From: Gluconacetobacter diazotrophicus PA1 5
GTDB lineage: Bacteria > Pseudomonadota > Alphaproteobacteria > Acetobacterales > Acetobacteraceae
Length of the DNA stretch: 64,000 bases
Direction of reading: 5' to 3'
NCBI RefSeq assembly: GCF_000067045.1
Contig: NC_010125.1
Span: 1,216,001 to 1,280,000, forward strand
Part shown: piece by piece, positions 8,699 to 18,244 of the stretch
Layout of the letters: the number at the start of each line of letters is the position of its first letter
How positions within the stretch are numbered: the stretch's first letter is position 1
The notes under the pieces: model-generated
Database searches by the model: none
What the model was told of the DNA's origin: nothing
The model's input: the letters and a program-made list of their open reading frames with translations, nothing else
Position numbers and translations under genes: made by a program

Positions 8699-9661
8699 CT
8701 ACGACAGCGCCACCCCGGTCAGCCGCTCGGACACCGCCCACAGGCGGCGCGCCACGGGCAGGTTGCGGGCCTGCGCCGGGACGCGCGCATCCGTCACCCG
8801 GCCCCGCCGTTCGCCCCGTCCCCCGGGGCCGTAATACCCGCCATCCACGGCCTCGGCCCCCGCTGCCGCAAACAGGATCGGCCGCGCCCCGGCCGCGGCC
8901 GACTGGCCCAGCGTCCGGAACGCGACCTCCGTCAGGCAGCGCAGCAGGCGTTCCGCCACGCCCTGCCGCGCTGCCGAGCGGCTGATGGCCAGGTCGGTCT
9001 GCGACCAGCCCGGATGGGCGGCGATGGAATGCAGCTTCCAGCCCCCGGACTGTGCCAGCCGGTCCAGTTCCAGCGCGAAGATCAGGTTGGCCAGCTTGCT
9101 CTGCTGGTAGGCCCCGAAGGGGCTGTAGCGATGCCGTGCCTGCAGATCGTCGAACGTGATGTGCCCCTGCCGGGCCGCCAGGCTGGCGACGGTGACGACC
9201 CGCGCCCCGCCCGGGGCCCGGACCAGCAGCGGCCGCAGCCGCCCGGTCAGGGCGAAATGGCCCAGGTAATTGGTGCCGAACTGCAGTTCGAACCCGTCTT
9301 CGGTTTCCTGTCGCCGGGGCGGGGCCATCACGCCCGCATTGTTCACCAGGATGTCCACCGCCCCCGGTCCCTGCCCCTTCAGCCGCTCGGTCAGGTCGCC
9401 CGCGAAATCGGCGATCGACCGCAGGCTGGCCAGGTCCAGCACCATGAATTCGGCGCGCGCATCCGCAACTCGCGTCCGCAGCCCCGCCAGGGCGGCGGCG
9501 CCGCGATCGGCATTGCGCCCGGTCAGGATGACCGTGGCCCCGCGCGACGCCAGGCCGCATGCGGTCTCGTACCCTAGCCCGCCGGTCGCCCCCGTCACCA
9601 CGGCGACGCGGCCGGTCAGGTCGGGGGCACGGTCGATCGTCCATTTCAGGGGTACGCTCAT
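8699..9661 (-). CDS. short-chain dehydrogenase/reductase, WWOX/RDH-like
   Basis: This is an NAD(P)-dependent oxidoreductase of unknown substrate. The 320 residues carry the cofactor motif TGATGGLG near residue 21, the structural motif NNAG near residue 98 and the catalytic YQQSK. FGTNYLGHFALTG is typical of the long-chain retinol dehydrogenase/protochlorophyllide reductase-like subgroup. The extended C-terminal tail, ending in WAVSERLTGVALS, is common in that subgroup. The ATG at 9661 overlaps the DedA gene stop by four bases, so the two are translationally coupled. Confidence 0.85.
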   Translation of the reverse strand: MSVPLKWTIDRAPDLTGRVAVVTGATGGLGYETACGLASRGATVILTGRNADRGAAALAGLRTRVADARAEFMVLDLASLRSIADFAGDLTERLKGQGPGAVDILVNNAGVMAPPRRQETEDGFELQFGTNYLGHFALTGRLRPLLVRAPGGARVVTVASLAARQGHITFDDLQARHRYSPFGAYQQSKLANLIFALELDRLAQSGGWKLHSIAAHPGWSQTDLAISRSAARQGVAERLLRCLTEVAFRTLGQSAAAGARPILFAAAGAEAVDGGYYGPGGRGERRGRVTDARVPAQARNLPVARRLWAVSERLTGVALS

Positions 9662-10302
9662 CGCGCAGGCTCCTTCTGCTGTTCCCGTTCGGCCTCCCGG
9701 GTCGCTTCCTCGGTCAGGCGCCGTTCGTTCTTCTTCAGGAAGACGAAACTGCCGCCGATGACCAGCGTCGCGAGCACGCCCAGGGCGACCCCGACGGGAC
9801 CCGAAATGCTCAGCACCTGATGGCCCAGGAAATAGGCACCATAGGCGTATCCACCCGCCCAGCCGATGCCGCCCAGCGCGTTGAACAGCAAAAACGTGTG
9901 CCATGGCATGTGGTTCGCGCCCGCCAGCAGGGCCACGAAGACCCGCAGGATGGCGATGAATCGGCCGAAGAAGACCACCTTGCCGCCATGGCGGCGGAAC
10001 AGGTAGCGTCCCAGCATCAGGCGCTGAGACGTCAGGTAGACTTTCGACCCGTGCCGTTCCAGCAGGCGATAGCCGTATGTGCGCCCGATCAGATAGCCGA
10101 AATTGTCCCCCATGATGGCACCCAGGACGGCCGCCACCGCGACCCAGCCGATATCCAGCCGGTGCGTGGCCGCGCAATACAGGGCGGACGATATGATCAG
10201 CGTTTCGGCCGGCAGCGGCAGGCCCATGCTTTCCAGCATGACGATCACGCCGATCACGCCGTATCCGTACTGGATGAAGAGGGATTCGAACTGATGAACC
10301 AG
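9658..10302 (-). CDS. DedA family inner-membrane protein
   Basis: DedA proteins are polytopic membrane proteins linked to envelope homeostasis; several are now described as undecaprenyl-phosphate/phospholipid flippases. The sequence shows IQYGYGVIGVIVMLESMGLPLPAETLIISSA, GDNFGYLIGRTYG, and the conserved FFGRFIAILRVFVALLAGANHMPWHTFLLFN with its arginines. A charged tail follows. The start is unresolved. The family N-terminus begins near FESLFIQYG, yet the only codons upstream are CTG at 10302, TTG at 10365, and an ATG at 10407 that collides with the divergent peptidase start. I list the CTG position, giving about 214 residues. The downstream GTG at 10257 would clip the conserved N-terminus. 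Confidence 0.8.
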   Translation of the reverse strand: MVHQFESLFIQYGYGVIGVIVMLESMGLPLPAETLIISSALYCAATHRLDIGWVAVAAVLGAIMGDNFGYLIGRTYGYRLLERHGSKVYLTSQRLMLGRYLFRRHGGKVVFFGRFIAILRVFVALLAGANHMPWHTFLLFNALGGIGWAGGYAYGAYFLGHQVLSISGPVGVALGVLATLVIGGSFVFLKKNERRLTEEATREAEREQQKEPAR

Positions 10303-10405
10303 CGGACCGGACCTGACCTGTTGCGAAGAACAGGCTGAGGAACCGTCTGGCCGGCTCCGTGTCAAGTCAATACGACGAACGGAACAGCGGAACAGGAGTA
10401 CACAC

Positions 10406-12394
10406 ATGACAGATCCGACCGTCGCGAAGGGGGCGTCCGTCCTGACGCAGCCCTTTGGCACCTGGCCGTCCGCCGTCACCACCGCCCTGGTCGCGGGCAG
10501 GACGGTGGGGCTGTCGGCGGTGCAGGCCGATGGCGATGCGATCCTCTGGCTGGAAACCCGCCCCTCGGAAGCCGGGCGGACGGTGCTGGTCCGCTGGACG
10601 GCAGGCACCGGCGCGGTCGACCTGACGCCGCCGCCGCTGGATGTCGGCACGCGGGTGCACGAATATGGGGGCGGGGCCTATGCCGTATCCGGCGGCCGCA
10701 TCGCCTTCAGCCACCGCCCCGACGGCAGCGTCTGGGTGATCGAGGCCGACGGACCCGCGCGGGCGATCAGCACGGTGGCCGGCCTGCGCTTCGCCGATTT
10801 CACCTTCGATCCCGCCGGCGCACGGCTGTTCTGCGTGCGCGAGGACCACCGTGCGGGCGGCGAGCCGGTCTCGGCGCTGGTCGCACTTCCCCTGGCGGGC
10901 GGCGACCCGGCCACGCAGGCGGGGCAGGTCCTGGTGTCCGGCCCCGATTTCGTCAGCTCGCCTCGCCCGTCGCCCGATGGCGCCCATCTGGCCTGGATCG
11001 AGTGGAACCATCCCGCCATGCCGTGGGATGCGACACGCCTGCGCGTGGGCCGTCTGGAGCGGGACGGCACCCTGGCCGGCGCGCGCACCCTGGCGGGCGA
11101 CGGCGATCCTGAATCGGTCATCGAACCCGCCTGGGCCGGCCCACGGGCCCTGTACGCGGCGTCGGACCGCAGCGGCTGGTGGAATTTGTGGCGCTTCACC
11201 CTGCCGGGCGGCGGCCCCGAACCCGTCGCCCCGATGGCGGCCGAGATCGGCCTGCCGCACTGGGTGTTCGGCCAATGCAGCTACCGTCCGCTGCCGGACG
11301 GATCGATCCTGGCCATCGCGATCGACCATGGCGAGGCGCGGACGATCCGGATCAAGGACGATCCGGACCCGTCCATGAGGGTCCATGCCGTGGCATTCGG
11401 CCATCCGGCACAATGCCCGGCCCCGCTGGCGGACGGATCGCTGGCGTGGATCGACACCCCGCCGGACGGCCCTCCGGCGGTGGTGCACGGCCGCGTGGGC
11501 GCGCCGCCGGATACCCTGCGGGCCGCCGCGGTCCTGGACCTGGCCCCCGGCGACATCGCCCGGGCCGAGACGATTCGTTTCCCGCTGCCCGACGCGCCGG
11601 GCGGGGTGCAGCGGGGCCATGCGTTCTTCTACCCCCCGGCCAGCAGCCGCTTTCGCGGCCCGGCGGACGAAAAGCCGCCCCTGATCGTGATGGCCCATGG
11701 CGGCCCGACCGGCCGGGCGAGCGAGGCGTTTTCCTTCAAGGTGCAATGGTGGACCAGTCGCGGCTTCGCCGTGGTGGACGTCAATTACGGCGGATCGACC
11801 GGCTTCGGCCGTGCCTATCGCCGTCGGCTGGAGGGGAAGTGGGGCGAAATCGACGTGGCGGACTGCATCGCCGCCTGCCGCTTCCTGATCGAGCACGGCC
11901 GCGTCGACCCCCATCGCATCGCCATTCGCGGCAGCAGCGCCGGGGGGCTGACGGTGCTGCTGGCGCTGGCGCGGTCCAGCCTGTTCGCCGCCGGGGCCAG
12001 CCTGTACGGCGTCACCGACCTGCGCGCCCTGGCGCAGGAAACCCACAAGTTCGAATCCCGCTATCTGGACAGCCTGGTGGGCCCCTATCCGGCGGCCGAG
12101 GCCACCTACCTGGCCCGCTCGCCCCTGACGCAGGCCACGGGAATCCAGGTCCCGGTACTGTTCCTGCACGGGCTGGACGACGCCGTCGTTCCGCCCGGAC
12201 AGGCCCGCGCCATGGCAACGGCCCTGTCCGGCAACGCCGTGCCCCATGCCCACTATGAATTTCCCGGCGAAAGCCACGGCTTCCGGCGCGAGGCCACCAT
12301 ACGCCGCGCGCTGGACCTGGAACTGGATTTCTATGGACAGGTGTTCGGCTTCACGGTTCCGGATGTCAGCGAACGGGTGGTCATGCGGTCCTGA
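10406..12394 (+). CDS. S9 family peptidase (prolyl oligopeptidase / acylaminoacyl-peptidase-like)
   Basis: The 662-residue product has a beta-propeller N-terminal half and a C-terminal alpha/beta-hydrolase half. The nucleophile elbow GSSAGG lies near residue 511. The acid is probably in HGLDDAVVPPGQ near residue 592, and the histidine is in GESHGFRR near residue 624. GGPTGRASEAFSFKVQWWTSRGFAVVDVNYGGSTGFGR is the typical entry to the catalytic domain. No signal peptide is seen, so it is probably cytoplasmic and acts on small peptides or acyl-peptides. AGGAG stands 9 bases ahead of the ATG. The gene is divergent from the DedA gene and convergent with the response regulator (12 bases between stops). 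Confidence 0.9.
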   Translation: MTDPTVAKGASVLTQPFGTWPSAVTTALVAGRTVGLSAVQADGDAILWLETRPSEAGRTVLVRWTAGTGAVDLTPPPLDVGTRVHEYGGGAYAVSGGRIAFSHRPDGSVWVIEADGPARAISTVAGLRFADFTFDPAGARLFCVREDHRAGGEPVSALVALPLAGGDPATQAGQVLVSGPDFVSSPRPSPDGAHLAWIEWNHPAMPWDATRLRVGRLERDGTLAGARTLAGDGDPESVIEPAWAGPRALYAASDRSGWWNLWRFTLPGGGPEPVAPMAAEIGLPHWVFGQCSYRPLPDGSILAIAIDHGEARTIRIKDDPDPSMRVHAVAFGHPAQCPAPLADGSLAWIDTPPDGPPAVVHGRVGAPPDTLRAAAVLDLAPGDIARAETIRFPLPDAPGGVQRGHAFFYPPASSRFRGPADEKPPLIVMAHGGPTGRASEAFSFKVQWWTSRGFAVVDVNYGGSTGFGRAYRRRLEGKWGEIDVADCIAACRFLIEHGRVDPHRIAIRGSSAGGLTVLLALARSSLFAAGASLYGVTDLRALAQETHKFESRYLDSLVGPYPAAEATYLARSPLTQATGIQVPVLFLHGLDDAVVPPGQARAMATALSGNAVPHAHYEFPGESHGFRREATIRRALDLELDFYGQVFGFTVPDVSERVVMRS

Positions 12395-12406
12395 TGGTCT
12401 GCATCG

Positions 12407-13069
12407 TCAGACCTTTCCGTACCGGCTGACCTCCTCGTCCCGGACGCCCAGCCTTTCCCCCAGGCGGACCAGGTCGGCCAGGGAATCGGCGCCCATCTTC
12501 CTCATGACGCCGGAGCGATGGGCCTTGATCGCGACGACGCTCAGGGAAAGACGGGCCGCGATCTGCTTGTTCATCAGGCCCGCGACGACCAGGGCCATGA
12601 CTTCGCGCTCGCGCGCCGACAGGGTGGCGTAACGCTGCCGGGCGTCGGCCGCGCCCTGGTCCTGGCGCCATTGCCGCCACCATGTCTCCACCGCGTCCGA
12701 GACAGCCGACAGCATCGCCTGGTCGCCGAACGGCTTGGCCAGGAAATCGATCGCCCCCGTCCGCATGCCCCGGACGGCCATCGGAATGTCCCCATGACCG
12801 GTCATGATGATGGTCGGGATGCGGAGTCCCGCGTCGACGATCGCCTCGTGGAAGTCGAGGCCGTCGATCCGGCCCAGCTTCACGTCCAGTACCAGGCAGC
12901 ACGGCCCCTGTGGCACGCCGGCCTTCAGGAAGGCGTGCGGGTCGGCAAACAGGGTCACGGTGAAGCCGGCGGAACGGAACAGGCTGTCCAGCGACGCGCG
13001 CACCCCGGCATCGTCATCGACGACGACGACATGCGGCCGGGGCCGGTCTTCCGGTGCCTGCCCGCTCAT
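12407..13069 (-). CDS. two-component response regulator, FixJ/NarL type
   Basis: The protein is a 220-residue receiver plus LuxR-type DNA-binding protein. VVVVDDDAGVRASL carries the acidic pocket, phospho-acceptor Asp62 lies in CCLVLDVKL, TGHGDIPMA carries the conserved Thr, and FLAKPF the Lys. The helix-turn-helix is LSAREREVMALVVAGLMNKQIAARLSLSVVAIKAHR. The receiver pattern (GHGDIPMAV, AIDFLAKPF) is that of FixJ/TodT. Its ATG overlaps the stop of the sensor gene by four bases, so it is the partner of that kinase. Its target is unknown; the divergently transcribed iron-receptor operon is the obvious candidate. Confidence 0.93.
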   Translation of the reverse strand: MSGQAPEDRPRPHVVVVDDDAGVRASLDSLFRSAGFTVTLFADPHAFLKAGVPQGPCCLVLDVKLGRIDGLDFHEAIVDAGLRIPTIIMTGHGDIPMAVRGMRTGAIDFLAKPFGDQAMLSAVSDAVETWWRQWRQDQGAADARQRYATLSAREREVMALVVAGLMNKQIAARLSLSVVAIKAHRSGVMRKMGADSLADLVRLGERLGVRDEEVSRYGKV

Positions 13070-14175
13070 GCCGCTGCCGCCGCCGTGGCGTGCGCGGCGG
13101 GCAGCCTGACCGTTATGACGGCGCCGGAGGGCGTGCCGTTTGCGGCCGTGATCGCACCGCCATGCGACCGGACGATGTTCCGGCAGATCGCCAGTCCCAT
13201 TCCCATCCCGTCCGGCCTGGTGGTGACGAAAGGCTCGAACAGCGCATTCGGGTCCGGTTGGGAAAATCCGGGCCCGGTATCCCGGATTTCCATTTCGATG
13301 GCGCCGGGACGGGATCTGTCCGCCCGCAGGGAAACGGTGATCGTCCTGCGCCGTCCGGCCACCGGTTCCAGCGCCTGTACCGCATTCATCATCAGATTCA
13401 CGACTACCTGCTGAATTTCGATCCTGTCCGCGTGGATCATGGGAAGGTCGTTTTGAAAGATTTTCTGCACCACGACCCGGCGCGCCGTCGTCTCGGACTG
13501 GAGAAGGGCGATCGTATCCTCGACGATCCGTCTCAGGTCCAGCGGGCACCGCGCGACCGGCGCCTTGCGGGTCAGTTCGCGCACATGCCCGACGATGTCG
13601 GCGGCCCGCCTGCCGTTGGCCTCGATCTGGCGGAAACAGGACAGGGCCTCGTCGAGATCGGGACGTGTCCGGTCCAGCCATCGGCCGCCGGAGAAGGCCA
13701 GGGTCGTCATCGCCGACAGGGGCTGGTTGACCTCGTGGGCGATCGACAGCGCCAGATGCCCGAGCGTGGCAATGCGATCCGCATGCGTCAGCGCCCGGGC
13801 GTGGCGCGCCAGATCGTCCCTGGCCCGTTTATTGCGAATGGTCAGGATCGTCACGACAATCGTCGCGGTGATGCTCAGGGCAAGCCGCGCATAGGCGCCG
13901 TCGAAGGAGCCGCCATGATGGACGATCGAGAAGGCCGCGCATTCCAGCACGACGCAGGCCGCGCCGATCATCTGCAGCATCCGCATGGTCGCGCGATCGG
14001 CGGCGAGCACGATGACCAGCACGTACAGAACGCCGAAGGCGTCATGGGACGGAAACAATGTGATACCGAACACCAGCACGGCAATCAGCGTCGTCGCGCA
14101 CCACAACCAGCCCCGCATCGGCCTCGCGCTTTCCTCTCTTTCGACCGCAACCTCCTGTTTCATGTGGTGAAACAA
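13066..14175 (-). CDS. membrane sensor histidine kinase, FixL-like catalytic core
   Basis: The 369 residues start with about four hydrophobic segments between residues 22 and 113 and no recognisable PAS domain. A cytoplasmic kinase core follows. The phosphorylated His147 lies in SIAHEVNQPLSAM, the N box is NLMMNAVQAL, G1 is DTGPGF and G2 is GMGMGLAICRNIVRSHGG. The HEVNQPL form and the FixJ-like partner place it in the FixL/DctB-type kinase group. Without PAS or heme-binding features, the signal is not readable and may be sensed in the membrane. The start codons contain a hairpin (TGTTTCA/TGAAACA). The Ala-rich C-terminus overlaps the regulator start. Confidence 0.9.
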   Translation of the reverse strand: MFHHMKQEVAVEREESARPMRGWLWCATTLIAVLVFGITLFPSHDAFGVLYVLVIVLAADRATMRMLQMIGAACVVLECAAFSIVHHGGSFDGAYARLALSITATIVVTILTIRNKRARDDLARHARALTHADRIATLGHLALSIAHEVNQPLSAMTTLAFSGGRWLDRTRPDLDEALSCFRQIEANGRRAADIVGHVRELTRKAPVARCPLDLRRIVEDTIALLQSETTARRVVVQKIFQNDLPMIHADRIEIQQVVVNLMMNAVQALEPVAGRRRTITVSLRADRSRPGAIEMEIRDTGPGFSQPDPNALFEPFVTTRPDGMGMGLAICRNIVRSHGGAITAANGTPSGAVITVRLPAAHATAAAAA

Positions 14176-14208
14176 GACAGTCGCGCCCCCTATTCTGTTC
14201 CTGGATAA

Positions 14209-14238
14209 GACCGTTCCAAATAGTGAATTAAAACGGTC
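14209..14238. promoter_or_regulatory. inverted repeat in divergent promoter region
   Basis: Arms GACCGTT (14209-14215) and AACGGTC (14232-14238) are separated by 16 AT-rich bases, between the sensor kinase start and the TonB receptor gene. Placement and symmetry suit an operator for a dimeric regulator such as the neighbouring FixJ-like protein. This is inference. Confidence 0.4.
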
Positions 14239-14300
14239 ATATTAGAAAACGTTAACCCACCAGCAACATATACTTAAGGATACCCCACCCCGACACATTT

Positions 14301-14321
14301 TGCAATTGTGAGTAATTCGCA
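14301..14321. promoter_or_regulatory. candidate Fur-type operator
   Basis: The site has an imperfect inverted repeat with outer TGC/GCA and inner AATT/AATT. Its inner part TTGTGAGTAATTCGCAT resembles the alphaproteobacterial Fur motif with a few mismatches. It stands about 50 bases ahead of a siderophore receptor gene, where iron repression is expected. Confidence 0.5.
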
Positions 14322-14369
14322 TTTGTGGTTTTAACGAAGCCACCTATCCGTGGTTGTGAGAACGACAGA

Positions 14370-16817
14370 ATGCCGCCTTCCCTGATCCGCCGTCGTATTT
14401 ATCCCGCCCCGTTCATGGCGGGCCTGGCGCTGCTCTATTCCGGGATTCACGTCCATGCCGCCGACGCGGCAACCGACACCAAGACATCCAAGCCCAAGCA
14501 TCATCGCCACGCCGCCGGCAAGGCGGCTGCTGCGGGAAAGGCGGCGGCGCATAATCCGGCGAAGGCCGCCCCTGCCCCGGCCGTCGCCGCGACCGGCACG
14601 ACGGCCGCCCGGCCGCTCTATGCCCCGCCGGGGACGACAAGCACCATTACCCCGACGGAAGAAAACCTGACTGTCGTTGGCAGTCCGATGAACATCCTGC
14701 ATCAGGATATCGGTCTCAGCCGCATGCCGCAGGATGTCATGCACACGCCGCAGACCGTCAATGTCGTGCCGCAGGTGCTGATGGAACAGCAGAACGTGAA
14801 AACCCTCGACGAGGCGCTGAGAAACGTGCCCGGCATTACCGCATCGGTCGGTGAGGGCGAAGGCGGGATGAGCGGCGACCAGTTCCTGATCCGCGGCTTC
14901 CAGGCGCAGAACGATATCTATGAAGATGGCCTGCGCGACTATGGCGTCTATAGCCGCGACAGTTTCGATTATGACCATATTTCGGTCATCAAGGGACCGT
15001 CGTCCGAGGTCTTCGGAAACGGCACCACCGGTGGCGCCATCAACATGGTCACCAAGATGCCCCATCTGGGGAACAGCTATAGCGGCCAGTTTTCCGGCGG
15101 CTCGGCGGACTATTACCGCGGGACGCTGGACGTGAACCAGCAGATCGGCGAATCCACGGCCATCCGCATCGCCGGCATGGGCAATGAAAATGACGAGGTC
15201 GGGCGTGACGACGTCTATTCCCATCGCTGGGGTATCGCGCCGTCCATCGCCTTCGGCCTGGGCAAGCCCACGACGCTGACGATTGAATATTTCCATCAGA
15301 CCGATAACCGCATTCCCGATTACGGCGTGCCGCTGCTGACCAAGCCCGGCACGACCATCGCCCGTCCGGCCACCGAATTCGGCGTGAATCGCAACAACTG
15401 GTACGGCACGCAGTACGACCAGGACGATTCGAACGTCGATATGCTGTCGGCGCATCTCAAGCACGAATTCAACAGCCATATCACCTTCTATGACGACCTG
15501 CGGGGGGGGATGTACCAGCGTTATTTCTCCGCGTCGTGGGAAGGGTGTAATGCCACGTGTAACGCGGCATATTTCGGAAACGATCCCGCCAGCGCGCTTG
15601 TCGATCGCCGTGGCCATCTGGGTGGTCCGGAACCCTACCAGCAGAACGACTGGTCGGTGCAGAACGTCGCGTCAGCGATTGCGAAATTCAATACCGGCAT
15701 GCTGAAGCACCAGATCATCGCCGGGTGGGACGTGGCCCATGTCTATGACCGTCGTACGAATTACGCCTACAACTACAATGGCCTGAATGGAACGCAGACC
15801 GACACGACCGGCCTCGTCAATCCGACCAATTTCGTGCCAGGACTCCTGCTTGGGAATGTCGGCCAATACAGCAGCAACCTTGTGAATATCAGCGGTGTCG
15901 GACGCGCGCTTCACAAAACCGGCGTTGCGACCGATGTCGGGGCTTTCTTCTCGGATCAGGTCTGGTTCGCACCGTGGTTCTCGGCCCGCGCCGGTTTCCG
16001 CTGGGACCATTGGGACAGCCATTATTCCGCCAACGAGGGAATGGTCGGCACGGGCGTTTCCTACGGCCAGAACCAGGATACCTACAATCCGACCGTCAAC
16101 CTGATGTACACGCCCAATGATGACACCATGGTCTATTTCAACTGGGCACAGTCGACCACACCTCTCGGCCTGTATGTCACCAACAGTTCCGAACCGCTCC
16201 GGGCGACGAATGAAGGATACGCGCCGGAACGCAGCAGCCTTTACGAAATCGGCGCGAAATACAATGCTTTCCACGGTCGTATGGGCTTTACCGTATCCGC
16301 CTTCAGGCTGGAAAAAGGCAATTCCCTTCTGACCGATCCGACCACCGGTGACGTCACGCCGTCGAGCGACCGCCAGCGGAACCAGGGATTCGAATTGAGC
16401 GCATCCGGCGAAATCCTGAAGAACTGGAACGTGATTGCGACCTACGCATATTATGATGCGAAAACGATCGCGTCCGCCACGGCGGCGGATGTCGGCAAGC
16501 GCATTCAATATGCGCCGAAGAATTCGGCGACATTCTGGTCGACCTATACGATCGCACCGGCCACTCCATGGAACGTCACGTTCGGCGGCGGCCTGACCTG
16601 GCGGCAGAGCGTCTGGCTCGACCCCGCCAATACGGCGAAGGTACCGGATACCGTTGAATGGGATGCGATGATTTCGCACAGCTTCCTCAAGCATTGGAAA
16701 GTGGCCATGAACGGCTACAACCTTGCCAACAGGCTCAATTATTCGAACCTGTTCAGCGACCGCGTGACGCCGTCGACCGGCCGGGCTTTCCTGTTCAACA
16801 TCTCGGCCACCTATTAA
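14370..16817 (+). CDS. TonB-dependent catecholate-type siderophore receptor (Fiu/PiuA family)
   Basis: This outer-membrane receptor imports ferric siderophores using TonB energy. The 815 residues begin with an arginine-rich signal peptide ([18 protein letters not shown]) and an Ala/Pro/His-rich linker. The plug domain has the TonB-box-like ENLTVVGSP and [43 protein letters not shown] and [15 protein letters not shown] are the usual plug motifs. A 22-strand barrel ends in the aromatic residues [11 protein letters not shown]. The ATG at 14370 is preferred to a GTG at 14325 because of the signal peptide. The base composition is less GC-rich than its neighbours. It is followed by piuC and a Sel1 gene, an arrangement also seen in Pseudomonas iron-uptake loci. 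Confidence 0.9.
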   Translation: MPPSLIRRRIYPAPFMAGLALLYSGIHVHAADAATDTKTSKPKHHRHAAGKAAAAGKAAAHNPAKAAPAPAVAATGTTAARPLYAPPGTTSTITPTEENLTVVGSPMNILHQDIGLSRMPQDVMHTPQTVNVVPQVLMEQQNVKTLDEALRNVPGITASVGEGEGGMSGDQFLIRGFQAQNDIYEDGLRDYGVYSRDSFDYDHISVIKGPSSEVFGNGTTGGAINMVTKMPHLGNSYSGQFSGGSADYYRGTLDVNQQIGESTAIRIAGMGNENDEVGRDDVYSHRWGIAPSIAFGLGKPTTLTIEYFHQTDNRIPDYGVPLLTKPGTTIARPATEFGVNRNNWYGTQYDQDDSNVDMLSAHLKHEFNSHITFYDDLRGGMYQRYFSASWEGCNATCNAAYFGNDPASALVDRRGHLGGPEPYQQNDWSVQNVASAIAKFNTGMLKHQIIAGWDVAHVYDRRTNYAYNYNGLNGTQTDTTGLVNPTNFVPGLLLGNVGQYSSNLVNISGVGRALHKTGVATDVGAFFSDQVWFAPWFSARAGFRWDHWDSHYSANEGMVGTGVSYGQNQDTYNPTVNLMYTPNDDTMVYFNWAQSTTPLGLYVTNSSEPLRATNEGYAPERSSLYEIGAKYNAFHGRMGFTVSAFRLEKGNSLLTDPTTGDVTPSSDRQRNQGFELSASGEILKNWNVIATYAYYDAKTIASATAADVGKRIQYAPKNSATFWSTYTIAPATPWNVTFGGGLTWRQSVWLDPANTAKVPDTVEWDAMISHSFLKHWKVAMNGYNLANRLNYSNLFSDRVTPSTGRAFLFNISATY

Positions 16818-16827
16818 GGTTTTCACG

Positions 16828-17511
16828 ATGCTGATCCATATTCCCTCGGTCCTGACGGTGGAGGAGGTCGCGCATTGCCGCCAGATCATGGCCGGCGCGG
16901 AATGGGTGGACGGCCGGGTCACGGCCGGCCCCCAGTCCGCCATGGTCAAGAACAACCTGCAGATCCCGCTTTCGTCCGATGCGCACAGGGAAATGCGCGA
17001 TATCGTCCTGCGCGCACTGGGCCGCAATCCGACCTACAACAGCGCGGCCCTGCCGCTGCGGGTCGTGCCGCCGCTGTTCAACCGGTACGATGCCGGAATG
17101 TCGTTCGCGGCCCATGTCGACAACGCCATCCGCCCGATCCATGAAACCGGGGCGCGCGTTCGCACCGACCTGTCATCGACCCTGTTCCTGTCGGAACCCG
17201 ATGAATATGACGGCGGCGAACTGGTGCTGCACGAGCCCGGCAGCACGCAGGAGCTCAAGCTGCCCGCCGGGGACATGGTCCTCTATCCGACCACGGCCCT
17301 GCACAGCGTCAACGAGGTGACGCGCGGTTCCCGCCTTGCCTCGTTCTTCTGGACGCAATCCATGATCGCGGATGAAGCGCGGCGCCGGATCATGTTCGAA
17401 CTGGACAGGACCATCATGGACCTGAGGACGCGCCTGCCCGATGACGACCTGGCGGTGCTGAACCTGACGAACTGCTACCACAACCTGATGAGGCAGTGGT
17501 GCGTGCTCTAG
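16828..17511 (+). CDS. piuC: PiuC/YbiX-type Fe(II)-dependent PKHD hydroxylase
   Basis: This is a 2-oxoglutarate/Fe(II) dioxygenase family protein of 227 residues, generally encoded beside TonB siderophore receptors. The metal-binding triad is readable: His and Asp in [11 protein letters not shown] near residue 95, and the distal His in [16 protein letters not shown] near residue 160, where the arginine would bind 2-oxoglutarate. The C-terminal extension ([15 protein letters not shown]) is the usual YbiX tail. It follows the receptor by 10 bases with AAGG upstream. Its 3' end overlaps the Sel1 gene by 16 bases. The physiological substrate is not established in the family; a role in siderophore handling is inferred from context. 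Confidence 0.9.
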   Translation: MLIHIPSVLTVEEVAHCRQIMAGAEWVDGRVTAGPQSAMVKNNLQIPLSSDAHREMRDIVLRALGRNPTYNSAALPLRVVPPLFNRYDAGMSFAAHVDNAIRPIHETGARVRTDLSSTLFLSEPDEYDGGELVLHEPGSTQELKLPAGDMVLYPTTALHSVNEVTRGSRLASFFWTQSMIADEARRRIMFELDRTIMDLRTRLPDDDLAVLNLTNCYHNLMRQWCVL

Positions 17512-18236
17512 CCCGCCTGCGCCGCCGTCAGCCCCGGTCCCAGCCCAGGGCGCCGCTCCCTGCCGAGATCGAGGCGATCCGGCAGCAGGCGGAGAAAGGC
17601 CATACGCTGGAACAGGTGCTGTGGGGCAAGATCCTGCTGAACAGTGTCTATGTTCCCAGCGACCCGGAAGCGGCCCGGACCTGGTTCACCATCGCGGCCA
17701 ACGCCCAGTACGGGCCCGGCCACAACATGCTGGGGCGCTGTTTCCATTTCGGCTGGGGCTGCCGGCAGGATTTCCAGCAGGCGGCCCGATGCTACGCCCG
17801 GGCCGCCGAACTGGGGGATGAGTGGGGGCGGTACAATCTGGGCATATTGACCATGCGCGGCCTGGGCGTCACGCAGGACCTTGCCACGGCCCTGGCCTGT
17901 TTCCGGCAGGCCGCCCATGCGGGGCATGCGAAATCCATGAACCTCTACGCCCGCTTCCTGGAAGAAGGCTGGACCATCCCGCGGGACAGGCAGGCCGCCC
18001 TGTCGTGGTATCGGCGCTCGGCCGAAGGGGGCGATTATCGCGGCCAGCACAATTACGCCACGTTCCTGCTGGAAGCCGGCAAGCCCGACCAGGCCCTGCA
18101 TTTGTGGGAACAGGCCGCCCGGACGGCAACCCCGGACATCCTGCAGGCCATGGCCCGCACCCTGGCCGGCATGGACAGGCCCGAGGCCGCGACACTACGC
18201 GAAACCGTCGAGACGCGCCTGAAGGCCATCCTGTAG
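17496..18236 (+). CDS. Sel1/TPR-like repeat protein of the iron-receptor operon
   Basis: The product has 246 residues with four to five Sel1-like repeats between about residues 55 and 205. Examples are [60 protein letters not shown] and [20 protein letters not shown]. Such repeats form a helical scaffold for protein interactions. No signal peptide is seen, so it is likely cytoplasmic. The frame opens with GTG at 17496, inside the end of piuC, so it is translationally coupled. The receptor-piuC-Sel1 trio appears as a unit, so it is probably iron-regulated. A specific function cannot be read. Confidence 0.85.
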   Translation: MVRALARLRRRQPRSQPRAPLPAEIEAIRQQAEKGHTLEQVLWGKILLNSVYVPSDPEAARTWFTIAANAQYGPGHNMLGRCFHFGWGCRQDFQQAARCYARAAELGDEWGRYNLGILTMRGLGVTQDLATALACFRQAAHAGHAKSMNLYARFLEEGWTIPRDRQAALSWYRRSAEGGDYRGQHNYATFLLEAGKPDQALHLWEQAARTATPDILQAMARTLAGMDRPEAATLRETVETRLKAIL

Positions 18237-18244
18237 CCCGGCCG

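Noticed and set aside
10367-12277. 636-codon minus-strand open frame opposite the S9 peptidase
   Set aside because: Same antisense composition, no motif, and the peptidase frame holds the full catalytic triad.
14155-14173. A third parS-like palindrome at the start of the sensor kinase gene (TGTTTCA-TGTGG-TGAAACA)
   Set aside because: The two half-sites match parS, but the centre has three extra bases, so ParB helix spacing would be wrong. It also simply encodes MFHHMKQ.
13066-14175. True FixL (heme oxygen sensor)
   Set aside because: The kinase core is FixL-like, but there is no PAS domain or heme-binding histidine region, only membrane segments.
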